A stretch of DNA of 64,000 nt from Candidatus Hydrogenedentota bacterium (GCA_016791475.1 JAEUWI010000042.1:1-64000); one strand, 5' to 3'; shown: positions 45,262-54,852, numbered from the stretch's first letter. Notes: generated by a model not told the origin, from the sequence alone. Numbers and translations are program-made.

Positions 45262-46506
45262 ATGGAAATCAATGCGGTAGTCGTAACCGGCATGGGCGTA
45301 TTGTCCTGCAACGGCATTGGACGCGAGGCCTACTGGGACGCCATTGCGGCGGGGCGCACGGGCATACGCAATATAAAGCGCTTCGACGCCTCGGACCTGC
45401 CCTGCCAGATCGCGGGAGAACTCTGGGATTTCAATCCCGAAGATTTCATGAAAAAGAGCGTGGTGCGCAACTGGAACCGCCATGTCCACCAGGCCATCGC
45501 CGCGGCGCGCCTGGCGGTTCAGGACGCGGGCCTGAAGGCCGCGGGCTACGATCCGGAGCGGATCGGTGTTTCGGTGGGCACGAGTATCGGCTCACCGGAC
45601 GAGGCCTACAAGGGCCACATGGAGGCGATGGAGACGGCGGGCTACAAGAAGATTAACAAGCTGGCTTCGTCGGCCTTTTCCGGACATTCGGCCACGGTGC
45701 ACGTGTCGATCGATATCGGTGTTCGCGGACCGGCCATCACGATTGCCAGCGGCTGCGCCACGGGGCTGGACGTGTTGAACTGGGGCTACAATCAGATTCG
45801 CATGGGCTATGTCGACGCGGCGGTGGTGGGCGCGACGGAATCCCCTATTTTCCCCCTCTCCATCGCCTCAGCCTGTTCGCTGGGCATTCTTTCGCGGCGC
45901 AACAACGATCCAGGCGGCGCCATGCGCCCCTATGATCGGCACCGCGACGGAATTGTGCTCAGCGAGGGCGCATGCACGCTGGTGCTGGAACGGGCGGACA
46001 AGGCGCGCGCCCGTGGTGCGCGCATCTTCGCCGAAGTGGCGGGCACTGGCTCGGCCGCCGAGGGCCAGAACCCTCTGGTGCTGGAGGCGGAAGGCAAGAC
46101 CCTGGCCCGGGCAATCCAGTCCGCCATGACCACCGCGGGGATGGGGCGCAGCGATGTCGGCTGCATTCAGGCCCACGGCGTATCCCTCGAAATGTATGAC
46201 CGCTGCGAAACCAATGCCTATAAGCGGGTATTCGGCGAGCAGGCCTACCGCATCCCGGTCAGCGCGGTCAAGTCGATGATTGGCCAGTCCTATTCCACGG
46301 GCGGCCTGATGGGGGTGGGCGCCGCCCTGATGACACTCGAGCGGGGTATCCTTTCGCCGACGGTGAACCTGGAGGATCCCGATCCCGCCTGCGACCTCGA
46401 TTTTGTGCCGTTGAAGGCGCGGATGAACGATATTGACTCGGCGCTCGTGGTCTCCATCAGCTTCGGCGGGACCCACTGCGCCACCGTACTGCGGAAGGTT
46501 GCCTGA
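45262..46506 (+). CDS. Beta-ketoacyl synthase (FabF-like) with Cys-His-Gln active site
   Basis: A 414-residue thiolase-fold condensing enzyme clearly related to KAS II. The nucleophile C165 (SGCATG) and the first His H305 (QAHGVS) are present. The second catalytic His, normally in KSMxGH, is Gln (Q342, KSMIGQSYSTGG), and the FGGTN loop near the C-terminus reads FGGTH (H405). This is unlike housekeeping FabF, where both His are invariant and Asn follows FGGT. The chemistry may be altered (e.g. non-decarboxylating, acyl-transfer or chain-length-setting). It begins 6 nt after the radical-SAM-like gene and ends 2 nt before the kinase gene, so it belongs to the same operon. Confidence 0.9.
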   Translation: MEINAVVVTGMGVLSCNGIGREAYWDAIAAGRTGIRNIKRFDASDLPCQIAGELWDFNPEDFMKKSVVRNWNRHVHQAIAAARLAVQDAGLKAAGYDPERIGVSVGTSIGSPDEAYKGHMEAMETAGYKKINKLASSAFSGHSATVHVSIDIGVRGPAITIASGCATGLDVLNWGYNQIRMGYVDAAVVGATESPIFPLSIASACSLGILSRRNNDPGGAMRPYDRHRDGIVLSEGACTLVLERADKARARGARIFAEVAGTGSAAEGQNPLVLEAEGKTLARAIQSAMTTAGMGRSDVGCIQAHGVSLEMYDRCETNAYKRVFGEQAYRIPVSAVKSMIGQSYSTGGLMGVGAALMTLERGILSPTVNLEDPDPACDLDFVPLKARMNDIDSALVVSISFGGTHCATVLRKVA

Positions 46507-46508
46507 AC

Positions 46509-49025
46509 GTGGCCGATATCTCCGCGATAGCGACCTCGACGCTGCTGATAACAGCCGCGGTGTCGAGCTGCCTCCTGGGCCTGCTGGTCCTGGTGCGCAA
46601 TCCGGAGCGGAACACCCATCGATTTTTCGCCCTCCTGACCCTGAACCTCGCCCTGTGGTCGGCGGGTGTGTTTTTCATCATTCACTCCCACACCGAGGAA
46701 AGCGCGCGCAACTGGATTATGGTCACCTTTGCCGTGGCCAGCTTCCTCCCCGCCACCTTCTATCATTTCATCGGCTATTTCCCCGATCAGAAGTTCAAGG
46801 GAATGACGTGGTACCTCTACCTGCTCTATGCCGCGGCCATCACCCTCACGGGGCTGGTGAATACCCGTTGGTATATTGTCACGCTTCATCCCTTCGAAGA
46901 CGCGCCGCCCCAGGCAACCTATGGACGGGTGTTCGACGTCTATTCGATCATGATCGTGGCGACGATGACCCTGATGTTCGTCAACCTGTTCCGGAAACTC
47001 CGCCACAGCCAGGGCATCCAGCGGCGACAGATCGAGCATGTCATCGCCTCCATCTTCGCCGGCGTGGGGCTGGCTTCCGCCACGAACGTCATCGCGCTGG
47101 CCCTTTTCGGCGTGGACAGCATGCAGCAGTATGGGCCCTGCTTCATGGTGCTGATGATGGCGGGCCTCGCCTACTCGATGGTCCGCTACCACCTGCTGGA
47201 CATCTGGTTCATCCTCTCGCGGACTACGGTATACGCCTTCGTTACCGTCTTCGTCTTCATCCTCTATTTTTCGGTCGTTACACTCGTCCACGCCGTCTTC
47301 AGCCAGGCGGGCCGCGCCTACGACATGCTCAGCATCGCCCTGACCTCCATGGTCGTGGCGGTGGTCATTCAGCCCCTCCGCGAGCGCGCCCAGCTCCTGC
47401 TGGACCGGGTCATCCGGCACCGCCGCTACGATACGGAAGCCCTCAGCCAACGCATCACGCGTCTGGCCAATCAATATGTTCAATTGGAGCACATCATGGA
47501 GCGGGTGTCGGCGGATTTGCGCCAGACCCTCGGCGTCACGGGCCTGCGGGTGCTGCTGGTGGACAAGGGCAAAGACCCGCTGGTCTATACGGCCTACTCG
47601 ACCCGGGACACCAACCCCGCGCCGGACGCATCGATCGGATTCGTGCTGGACTACGTGGCCGGCAATTTCGAGCCCCTTATCCTGGAAGAGTTGGAGCACC
47701 GCTCCCCCATCCCCCAGACCGCCCGCCTGGCCAAGAGCCTCCGGGCGCTCGGTGCGCAGGTCGTGATTCCCCTGGTCACCCAGTCCGGCGTGCTCGGGCT
47801 GATCGTCCTGGAGGACAAAGAAACCCACGACGTCTACACCTACGACGACTGGCGGGTTTTTTCCACCATCGCCGGCCCCCTCGCGACGGCGATAGAAAAC
47901 TCCCGCCTCTACGGCCAGCTCGAAGAATTGAACGTGCACCTGGAACTAATTCTGCGCAACATGCGTGGTACGGTTATCGCCGTGGACACGAATGGCGTCA
48001 TCAAGACGATCAATCAGGAGGGCCGTTCCGTGCTGGGTCCCGTCAGCCCCGGCATGTCGCTGGGGGTACTCGACACCAAGGTGGCCCACCTCCTCCAGAT
48101 GACCCTGGACAACAAGCGCGGCATCGTGGATGTGGAGACCAATATTATCAATGGGGTTGGCGAGGAAATGCCGGTGGCCATGTCCACCTCGTGCCTGGAT
48201 ATGCCGGGCCAGGGCATGAAGGGGGCGATGGTGCTGATCCACAACATGACCCAGATCAAACGCCTTGAATCCAATGTACAGCGCGCGGACCGGCTCAATT
48301 CCATCGGCACGATGGCCGCCGGCATGGCCCACGAAATCAAGAACCCGCTCCAGTCCATCAAGACATTCACCCAACTGCTCCTGGACCGTTACGACGATGC
48401 CGACTTTCGAAATACCTTCGCCGAAGTGGTTCCACCCGAAGTGGACCGCATCGACAACATCGTGACGCGCCTGCTCCACTTCGCGCGGCCGCAACCGGTT
48501 TCCTTCCGCCTTCACGACATCCGCCAGATACTGACCAACGTCTTCGCGCTGGTGGAAAACCAGATGCGGAAGTCCGGCGTGGCGCTGCATCTGGACATGC
48601 CGGAGAACGGCGTGGGCGTGATGGCCGACAATCAGCAGTTGCATCAGGTCTTTCTTAATCTGGTGCTCAATGCCATCGAGTCGATGACGGACTCGCCCAA
48701 CCCCATGATCGAAGTCAAGGTGAGCACGGGCCACGGGCGGCTGCAACAGAAGGGCTCCGTGCTTCGTCACGACGTGCCCTGCGTCCGCACCGTCATCCGT
48801 GATCGGGGCTGCGGGATCTCTCGCGAGCACCTGAAACAGTTGTTCACGCCGTTCTTCACGACCAAGGCCGATGGCAGCGGGCTGGGGCTGTCGGTGGTGC
48901 ATGGAATTATCACGGAACATCAGGGTGTCATTGATGTAAGCAGTACCCCCGGCGCCGGTTCGTCCTTTACTGTAACTTTCCCGCTGGCGGGGAGCACCGA
49001 ATCCATCGAAAGGGTCGGGCTATGA
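46509..49025 (+). CDS. 7TM sensor histidine kinase
   Basis: An 838-residue membrane kinase. About seven to eight N-terminal membrane helices (residues 5-290) resemble the 7TM histidine-kinase input module. Then follow a GAF-like domain (about 320-470), a PAS-like domain (about 475-590), HisKA with H608 in GMAHEIKNPLQSIKTF and a HATPase with all boxes: NLVLNAIES, RDRGCGIS and GSGLGLSVVHG. The kinase is predicted to be active. It starts with GTG 2 nt after the ketosynthase stop, so it is translationally coupled to it. Its stop overlaps the next kinase by ATGA. Confidence 0.9.
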   Translation: MADISAIATSTLLITAAVSSCLLGLLVLVRNPERNTHRFFALLTLNLALWSAGVFFIIHSHTEESARNWIMVTFAVASFLPATFYHFIGYFPDQKFKGMTWYLYLLYAAAITLTGLVNTRWYIVTLHPFEDAPPQATYGRVFDVYSIMIVATMTLMFVNLFRKLRHSQGIQRRQIEHVIASIFAGVGLASATNVIALALFGVDSMQQYGPCFMVLMMAGLAYSMVRYHLLDIWFILSRTTVYAFVTVFVFILYFSVVTLVHAVFSQAGRAYDMLSIALTSMVVAVVIQPLRERAQLLLDRVIRHRRYDTEALSQRITRLANQYVQLEHIMERVSADLRQTLGVTGLRVLLVDKGKDPLVYTAYSTRDTNPAPDASIGFVLDYVAGNFEPLILEELEHRSPIPQTARLAKSLRALGAQVVIPLVTQSGVLGLIVLEDKETHDVYTYDDWRVFSTIAGPLATAIENSRLYGQLEELNVHLELILRNMRGTVIAVDTNGVIKTINQEGRSVLGPVSPGMSLGVLDTKVAHLLQMTLDNKRGIVDVETNIINGVGEEMPVAMSTSCLDMPGQGMKGAMVLIHNMTQIKRLESNVQRADRLNSIGTMAAGMAHEIKNPLQSIKTFTQLLLDRYDDADFRNTFAEVVPPEVDRIDNIVTRLLHFARPQPVSFRLHDIRQILTNVFALVENQMRKSGVALHLDMPENGVGVMADNQQLHQVFLNLVLNAIESMTDSPNPMIEVKVSTGHGRLQQKGSVLRHDVPCVRTVIRDRGCGISREHLKQLFTPFFTTKADGSGLGLSVVHGIITEHQGVIDVSSTPGAGSSFTVTFPLAGSTESIERVGL

Positions 49026-50935
49026 ACGTGTTGCTGGTCATTGCCGAAGACAGGAGCGTTTGGGAGGCGCTGCGCGCCTCGCTGCCGGAGGGCGACTTGA
49101 TCCTGCATGAGCCCAGCGTGGCCACCGCCCGCCGCCGGATCGCATCGGTAACGGTGGACGCGATATTTCTGGACGACACCTCCCTCAGCGGCGAGAACCT
49201 GGTCGAGGCGGTGAAGGACATGGCGCCGGGCGTTCCCCTCGCGGTCCTCTCCAATCGCGAGGACCTGCTGACCCAGGCGGCCCTCACCCGATCGGGCGCG
49301 AATGCCGTACTCACCAAGCCGTTTTCCTGCGATTCCCTACAGGAGGCCCTGGCTTCCCTGGTTCATACGACGGTCATGGCGAGCGTGGTGCAGCCCCACC
49401 TGGAAGTGCCGAGCCACCAGCCGATTTTCCTGGGCCAGCACCAGATGGCCCTTCGCTGGATCAGCCGCCTGACCGGATGCAAGGATGACATGGACCGGTT
49501 GGCCCGCCGCCTGATGGAGGCCACGGTAGACATTTTCGACGCGACCCGCTGCTGCCTGCTGCTGGAAAAAGGCGGGCGCGTATCCGTGGGCGCGTCCCAC
49601 GGGCTCAATGAGCACATCACCGGCCAGCTCCGCCTTTCCTTCAGCGCTGGACTGATGCACTGGTTTGACAGCCACGCGTGCCTCTTTGATGTCCACGCCA
49701 TTCGCTCCTCGCCCCAGGCGCTGAAAGAACTGCAAGTCCTCAACGGCATCCTGGCGGCGCCCCTCATGCGGGATGGCCAGGTCTTCGGCGCGCTGGTTCT
49801 CGGTGAAAAGGCCTCGGGGCTCTCCTATGTGCAGGAAGAGCGCGAGCTACTCTCGCTCTTCGTGCGCTCCGTGGAGATCCTCTTCGAAGACATGTCGCCC
49901 TACCGGCGCATCGAACACGAAACGCCGTCGGTCATGGCGGGCGATCTTCCGGTCGGCCTGGTCTCCGTTTCCGGAGATCGCAAAATCATGGCGCTGAACA
50001 AGCGGGCGGAGATCCTCCTGCAACTGTCCGCGGCGAAGGTGCTGGGGTCCAGCGTGCAGAAGCTCGGCTCCGCTTTTGCCGATGTCATCCTCCGGAGCAT
50101 GGCGCGCAAGGAATCGCGCTTCAATGAGGTCATTCGCGATCCCGTTTCCAAAGGCCAGCTCTCCCTCAATGTGGCCCCCGACCCCCACGGCGGCGCGACG
50201 GTTGTCTTCCAGGCCCACGCCGAGGATCGGGTCTCCCAGGAAGAAATCGCCTACAGCCCCTTCTGGGAATATCTCTCCACCCGCGTCGCCCAGGAAATCA
50301 AGAACCCGATGGTGGCCATCAACACCTTCGCCCAGCTCCTGCCGCGCAAGTATGAGTCCGAAGACTTCCGGGACGCCTTCAGCCGGGTGGTCCAGCAGGA
50401 AGTGGAGCGCATCAACCGGGTCGTGGAGACCCTCTTCGAATTTGCGCGCAACCCCAACCTGCGCCTCCAGCAATGCGACATCAATGAGACCGTCCGGTCG
50501 GTATTGAGCTCTTTCGAGACCGAGCTGGCAAATCGCTCCATCAAACTGGCGCAGAATTACGATCCGGACCTGGACGAGACCGACATGGACCCGGTCTTCT
50601 TCTCCCAGGCCCTCCACAATGTGGTGCAGAACTCCATCGAGGCGGTGCCTCCAGGTGGTACAATACAGGTCAGCACGGCGCGCAAGGACAACTCAATCGA
50701 GATACGCATCGCGGATTCCGGCCCCGGCGTGCCCAAAGAAGAGACGGACCGCATTTTTCTGCCCTTCTACAGTACGAAGGAGCACGGGATGGGTCTGGGC
50801 CTGACGATCGCCAATCGCATTCTCCACCAGCATCAGGGCGCCATTCGGTGGGTCACTGATGAAAAGGACGGCAATTATTTCGCCCTTCAGATACCGACTA
50901 CGGAGCTGAGCCATGCAGACCATTCTGGCGATTGA
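49022..50935 (+). CDS. Receiver-GAF-PAS-HATPase pseudokinase (phospho-acceptor His replaced by Gln)
   Basis: A 637-residue soluble protein with an N-terminal receiver-like domain (residues 1-115; acidic E9-D10, DD at about 51-52 in IFLDDTSLSG, Lys in LTKPF). A GAF-like domain (about 150-280) and a PAS-like domain (about 295-400) follow, then a HisKA-type helix pair and HATPase with NSIEAV, DSGPGVP and GMGLGLTIANRIL. The H-box reads VAQEIKNPMVAINTFAQLL: Gln at residue 424 (CAG, 50291-50293) stands where the upstream kinase has His. ATP binding is probably retained but autophosphorylation cannot occur. It starts by a 4-nt overlap with the active kinase. Confidence 0.9.
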   Translation: MNVLLVIAEDRSVWEALRASLPEGDLILHEPSVATARRRIASVTVDAIFLDDTSLSGENLVEAVKDMAPGVPLAVLSNREDLLTQAALTRSGANAVLTKPFSCDSLQEALASLVHTTVMASVVQPHLEVPSHQPIFLGQHQMALRWISRLTGCKDDMDRLARRLMEATVDIFDATRCCLLLEKGGRVSVGASHGLNEHITGQLRLSFSAGLMHWFDSHACLFDVHAIRSSPQALKELQVLNGILAAPLMRDGQVFGALVLGEKASGLSYVQEERELLSLFVRSVEILFEDMSPYRRIEHETPSVMAGDLPVGLVSVSGDRKIMALNKRAEILLQLSAAKVLGSSVQKLGSAFADVILRSMARKESRFNEVIRDPVSKGQLSLNVAPDPHGGATVVFQAHAEDRVSQEEIAYSPFWEYLSTRVAQEIKNPMVAINTFAQLLPRKYESEDFRDAFSRVVQQEVERINRVVETLFEFARNPNLRLQQCDINETVRSVLSSFETELANRSIKLAQNYDPDLDETDMDPVFFSQALHNVVQNSIEAVPPGGTIQVSTARKDNSIEIRIADSGPGVPKEETDRIFLPFYSTKEHGMGLGLTIANRILHQHQGAIRWVTDEKDGNYFALQIPTTELSHADHSGD

Positions 50936-52298
50936 TGATGAACTGAGCATCCGGGAATCCTACCGGATAATTCTCAGCGACGACTACCGGGTGTACCTGG
51001 CGGAAGATGGCGCGACGGGCCTCCAGATCCTTTCCGAGAAGCATGTGGACCTGATCCTCCTCGATCTCACCATGCCCGGCATGACGGGGATGGACTTTCT
51101 GGAGCGCCTCGACGAACGGGGCGAGATGGTTCCCGTACTGATTGTGACCGGCTCCAACACCGTGGATATTGCGGTAAAGGCCATGAAGAAGGGCGCGCGC
51201 GAATTCGTTATCAAGCCTTTCGACGTCGACGATCTCACCACGCTCGTGGAGCGCACCCTGGAGGAGCTGCGGGAAAAGCGCGAGCTGTCCACGCTGCGCG
51301 AGCAGGGCTCGGCGGGTTTTGAGCACATTATCGGAGAGGCCCCGTCCCTGCTGGAAGCCCTGGCCAAGGCGCGTCAGGCGATGGAAGTGGACTCCACGGT
51401 GCTGATCACGGGCGAAACGGGCACCGGCAAGGACGTCCTGGCCCGGGCGATTCACTTCGGCGGCAAACGCAAAGCCGACCCCTTCGTTCCCCTTTCGTGC
51501 TGCGCCATTCCGGCGAACCTGGTGGAGAGCGAACTTTTCGGTCTCACCAAGGGCGCCTTCACCGGCGCCACCGAAAGCCGTGTGGGCAAGATGCAGGTGG
51601 CCGATCGCGGAACGCTCTTCCTGGACGAAATCGGCGAGATGCCCATCGAGGCCCAATCCAAGCTCCTGCGCGTCCTCCAGGAAGGCACCTTTTATCCGGT
51701 GGGCGGCAATCGTGAAATCGAGGTCGATGTACGCTTCATCTGCGCGACCAATCGCCCCTTCGACAAGGCCATCGAGGAAGGACTCTTTCGCCAGGACCTC
51801 TATTACCGCATCAACGTGCTCCCCATCACCATGCCGCCCCTGCGCAAGCGACGGGAAGACATACCCAAGCTCATTGCCCACTTCGTGGCCAAGCACGGCC
51901 CGCGGGTCAACTCTCGCGTCCAGGATTTCGAGGCCCGGGCCATGTCGCGCCTCATGGCCTGCCAGTGGCCGGGCAATATACGTGAACTCGAAAACACCGT
52001 GGAGCGCATTCTCGTCTGCCACAGCGGCGAACGCATTATCCGCGCGGAATACCTGAACGGTATCGTAGCCGGCGAGGGCGGCGTCGAGGTCAATGGCCTG
52101 GAAGACTTCGCCGGACTCCCCCTCCAGGAGGCCACCCAGCGCCTCGAACGACACCTGATCAAGAAAGCGCTGGAGCAATGCAACTACGTCCAGTCCCAGG
52201 CGGCGGATGCCCTCGGGACAACCCGGCGTATCCTCAAGTACAAGATGGACCAGTTGGGCATCAGCGACCAGGAAGACAAACAGTCCCTGGCGAGTTGA
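50913..52298 (+). CDS. NtrC-family sigma-54-dependent response regulator
   Basis: A 461-residue activator. Receiver: residues 1-120, phospho-acceptor D51 (LLDLTMP), Lys in VIKPF. AAA+ domain: Walker A GETGTGKD (about 167-174), GAFTGA loop (214-219) for contact with sigma-54, Walker B LFLDEIGEM. A Fis-type HTH (about 430-455) ends with TTRRILKYKMDQLGI. It therefore drives sigma-54 promoters. It overlaps the pseudokinase gene by 23 nt, so the three signalling genes are coupled. The target is unknown; a candidate sigma-54 site at 5464 lies far away. Confidence 0.93.
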   Translation: MQTILAIDDELSIRESYRIILSDDYRVYLAEDGATGLQILSEKHVDLILLDLTMPGMTGMDFLERLDERGEMVPVLIVTGSNTVDIAVKAMKKGAREFVIKPFDVDDLTTLVERTLEELREKRELSTLREQGSAGFEHIIGEAPSLLEALAKARQAMEVDSTVLITGETGTGKDVLARAIHFGGKRKADPFVPLSCCAIPANLVESELFGLTKGAFTGATESRVGKMQVADRGTLFLDEIGEMPIEAQSKLLRVLQEGTFYPVGGNREIEVDVRFICATNRPFDKAIEEGLFRQDLYYRINVLPITMPPLRKRREDIPKLIAHFVAKHGPRVNSRVQDFEARAMSRLMACQWPGNIRELENTVERILVCHSGERIIRAEYLNGIVAGEGGVEVNGLEDFAGLPLQEATQRLERHLIKKALEQCNYVQSQAADALGTTRRILKYKMDQLGISDQEDKQSLAS

Positions 52299-52557
52299 CA
52301 CACGCCCTTTCATCCCCCTTCGAGGCAAGAATCCGACCTATCCGGGTAACTTGTAGTGAATCTTTGACGCCCCGCCTGGACTACGAAAACCCCCGGTTTC
52401 ATGGCGGGCCAGTACTGCATGAGCCAAACCGGATTTGCTATCATTCCACACAATCCCATGAAGCCGTACACCCATTCGTCCTGCTTCGCTACGCTCTCTT
52501 GTCTCAAAATCGCCACGTTCCCTGAACGTCGCCCGCTACAACAAGGAACATCACTTC

Positions 52558-53457
52558 ATGAGCATTACCGTCGTTGGCTCTGTTGGCCTGGATACTGTGG
52601 AAACGCCTTCGGGCCGCAATGAGGAGGGCCTGGGCGGGGCGGCGGTGTACTTCTCCCTCGCCGCGGCCAACTTTGTACCTGTCAATCTGGTCGGTATCGT
52701 GGGTGAGGACTTCCCCGCCGAGCACGTGGCGCTCCTGGAATCGAAACAGATCAATCTGGAGGGCCTGGAACGGGCGGAGGGAAAGACCTTCCGCTGGTCC
52801 GGAAAGTACCACGACGATGTGAACGAGCGGGACACGCTCGACACGCAGTTGAATGTCTTCGAGACCTTCCACCCCAAGCTCCCCGAATCAACCCGGAACG
52901 CGCCCTATCTCTTCCTCGGCAACATCCATCCGGCCCTCCAGCTTGAAGTGCTGGACCAGGCCCAGCCGAAGTTCATCGCCCTGGACACGATGAACCTGTG
53001 GCTCACCATCACCCTCGGCGAGGTGAAAAAAGTGCTCGCCCGCGTGAACTGCCTGATCATCAACGATGGCGAAGCGAAGCAGCTCACCGGCGAAATGAAT
53101 CTGCGCGATGCGGCGCGGGCGATCCGCGCCATGGGACCCTCCATCGTGGTCATCAAGAAAGGCGAGCACGGCTGCATGCTCTTCGGCGCGGACGGCGAGA
53201 TTTTCTCGATTCCCGCCCTGCCGCTGGAGGTGGTCATGGACCCGACCGGTGCGGGCGACAGTTTCGCCGGGGGCTTCATGGGCCATATCGCCCGGAGCGA
53301 CGCCACCGACTTTGAGACCCTGAAGCAGGCCGTAGTGTATGGCAGCGCCTCGGCCTCCTGCACCTGCGAAGCCTTCGGCCCCGACGCCCTGGCGGCGGCG
53401 GACACTGCGAAGATTCAAGAACGCTACGCGGCCTTCAAACAACTGACGTCCTTCTAA
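52558..53457 (+). CDS. PfkB-family carbohydrate kinase
   Basis: A 299-residue ribokinase/PfkB-type kinase. The N-terminal glycine motif EEGLGGAAVYFSLAAA and the C-terminal signature DPTGAGDSFAGGFMG with catalytic D234 are intact. Substrate-specific lid residues do not tell the sugar. It phosphorylates a sugar or nucleoside in the cytosol. AAGGAA precedes the ATG by 9 nt. It is followed 51 bp later by an exported Gfo/Idh/MocA enzyme, and a terminator follows that gene, so a two-gene operon for catabolism of one polyol or sugar is plausible. Confidence 0.9.
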   Translation: MSITVVGSVGLDTVETPSGRNEEGLGGAAVYFSLAAANFVPVNLVGIVGEDFPAEHVALLESKQINLEGLERAEGKTFRWSGKYHDDVNERDTLDTQLNVFETFHPKLPESTRNAPYLFLGNIHPALQLEVLDQAQPKFIALDTMNLWLTITLGEVKKVLARVNCLIINDGEAKQLTGEMNLRDAARAIRAMGPSIVVIKKGEHGCMLFGADGEIFSIPALPLEVVMDPTGAGDSFAGGFMGHIARSDATDFETLKQAVVYGSASASCTCEAFGPDALAAADTAKIQERYAAFKQLTSF

Positions 53458-53508
53458 TCAAGAAACTTTTCGCCGCCGCGCGGCGCCACCCACAGGAGCA
53501 GTACCACG

Positions 53509-54762
53509 ATGAAAACGACCCCGACCCGTCGTGAATTTCTCAAGACGGCCTCCCTCAGCGCCGCGGCGGTTTCCATGAGCGCGGCAAGCTATGCCCGCGT
53601 CAAAGGCGCCAATGACCGCATCAACATCGGCCAGATCGGCTGTGGCCGTCGCGGCGTGGGCGCCCACATGGATGGCGTCCATAACCACGACAAGGACCTG
53701 AACGTCCAGTATGTGGCCGTTTGCGATCCCTGGAAAGTCTCGCGCGAAAATGCCGCCGCGCGGATCAAAGAATGGTACGGCCTCGACGCCATGCACTTCG
53801 TGCACTATGAAGAACTTTTGGCGAAGGACGACATCGACGCCGTCATGATCGCTTCGTGCGACCACCAGCACACCACCCACCTGGAAGCCGCGGCGAAAGC
53901 CGGCAAGGACACCTACTGCGAGAAACCCCTGGCCATGGACCTCAAATCGCTGAATGCCGCGGTGGAGGCTGTGGAGAAGAGCGGGATCATCTGCCAGATC
54001 GGCACCCAGCTCCGCAGTTATCCCAGCTTCGGCGGTGCGAAAGCCATCATCGATTCCGGAGCCCTCGGCACAATCCACCGCATCGAGCAGGTGCGCAATG
54101 CGGCGGAACCCTATTGGTACGGCTACCTGCAGGAAGTGAAGAAAGAAGACGTGGAATGGGACATCTTCCTCATGGATGCGCCAAAACGCGAATTCAGTGC
54201 CGTGGCCTATTCCGGCTGGATGGGCTACATGGACTTCTGCCACGGCCCTGTGCCCCAGTTGGGCGTGCACTTTCTGGATCTCGTGCATTACATGACCGGG
54301 GCCCACTGCCCCAGCAGCGCCACGTGCCACGGCGGCACCTTCGTCTGGAAGGATGACCACAAGTTCGACACGCCGGACCAGGTCAGCGCCCAGTACACCT
54401 ACCCCGAAGGCTTCATGGTGTCCTACACGTCCGACTTCGCCAACGGCGACGGCAACGTGTTCAAAGTCTACGGCACCAAAGGCACGCTGGACCTGACCGA
54501 TTGGAACAACCCGAAGATTTCCGCAAAAGGCGCACGCAAAGGCGAGACGCCCCTCGATCCGGGTGATGGAAACATCCCCCCGGTGGAGCGCCCAAACCAC
54601 ATGCTGAACTGGCTCCAGTGCCTCCGCTCCCGCGAGACGCCCTTCGCGCCGATCCAGTCGGGCTACGACCACTCCGTCGCGTCCATCATGGCAACCCAGG
54701 CCCTGGCCACAGGTCATCGCCAGGTGTACGACGCAGAAAAGAAGACCATTAAGAACGCCTGA
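53509..54762 (+). CDS. Tat-exported Gfo/Idh/MocA family oxidoreductase
   Basis: A 417-residue oxidoreductase with a twin-arginine signal (TRREFLKTASLSAAAVSMSAASYA). The Rossmann part contains GCGRRG, and the family signature is CEKPLAMD; the substrate domain has GVHFLDLVHYMTG. Export of a folded, NAD-loaded enzyme to the periplasm is common in planctomycete-like bacteria. The substrate is unknown. It lies downstream of the PfkB-family kinase and before a strong terminator. Confidence 0.92.
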   Translation: MKTTPTRREFLKTASLSAAAVSMSAASYARVKGANDRINIGQIGCGRRGVGAHMDGVHNHDKDLNVQYVAVCDPWKVSRENAAARIKEWYGLDAMHFVHYEELLAKDDIDAVMIASCDHQHTTHLEAAAKAGKDTYCEKPLAMDLKSLNAAVEAVEKSGIICQIGTQLRSYPSFGGAKAIIDSGALGTIHRIEQVRNAAEPYWYGYLQEVKKEDVEWDIFLMDAPKREFSAVAYSGWMGYMDFCHGPVPQLGVHFLDLVHYMTGAHCPSSATCHGGTFVWKDDHKFDTPDQVSAQYTYPEGFMVSYTSDFANGDGNVFKVYGTKGTLDLTDWNNPKISAKGARKGETPLDPGDGNIPPVERPNHMLNWLQCLRSRETPFAPIQSGYDHSVASIMATQALATGHRQVYDAEKKTIKNA

Positions 54763-54777
54763 TAAGAAAACGAATAG

Positions 54778-54813
54778 GCCGCCCCTGAAGACAGCCAGGG
54801 GCGGCGTTTTCTT
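54778..54813 (+). terminator. Rho-independent terminator
   Basis: GCCGCCCCTG (54778-54787) pairs with CAGGGGCGGC (54796-54805), followed by GTTTTCTT. It ends the PfkB/oxidoreductase transcript. Confidence 0.9.
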
Positions 54814-54852
54814 ATTGAGAATTGCAGTGCACTGCCGACTATGCGGGGACGG

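Noticed and set aside
50898-52328. Minus-strand open frame opposite the NtrC-family regulator
   Set aside because: Antisense shadow of a strongly supported gene; no motif, and high His/Gly content typical of such shadows.
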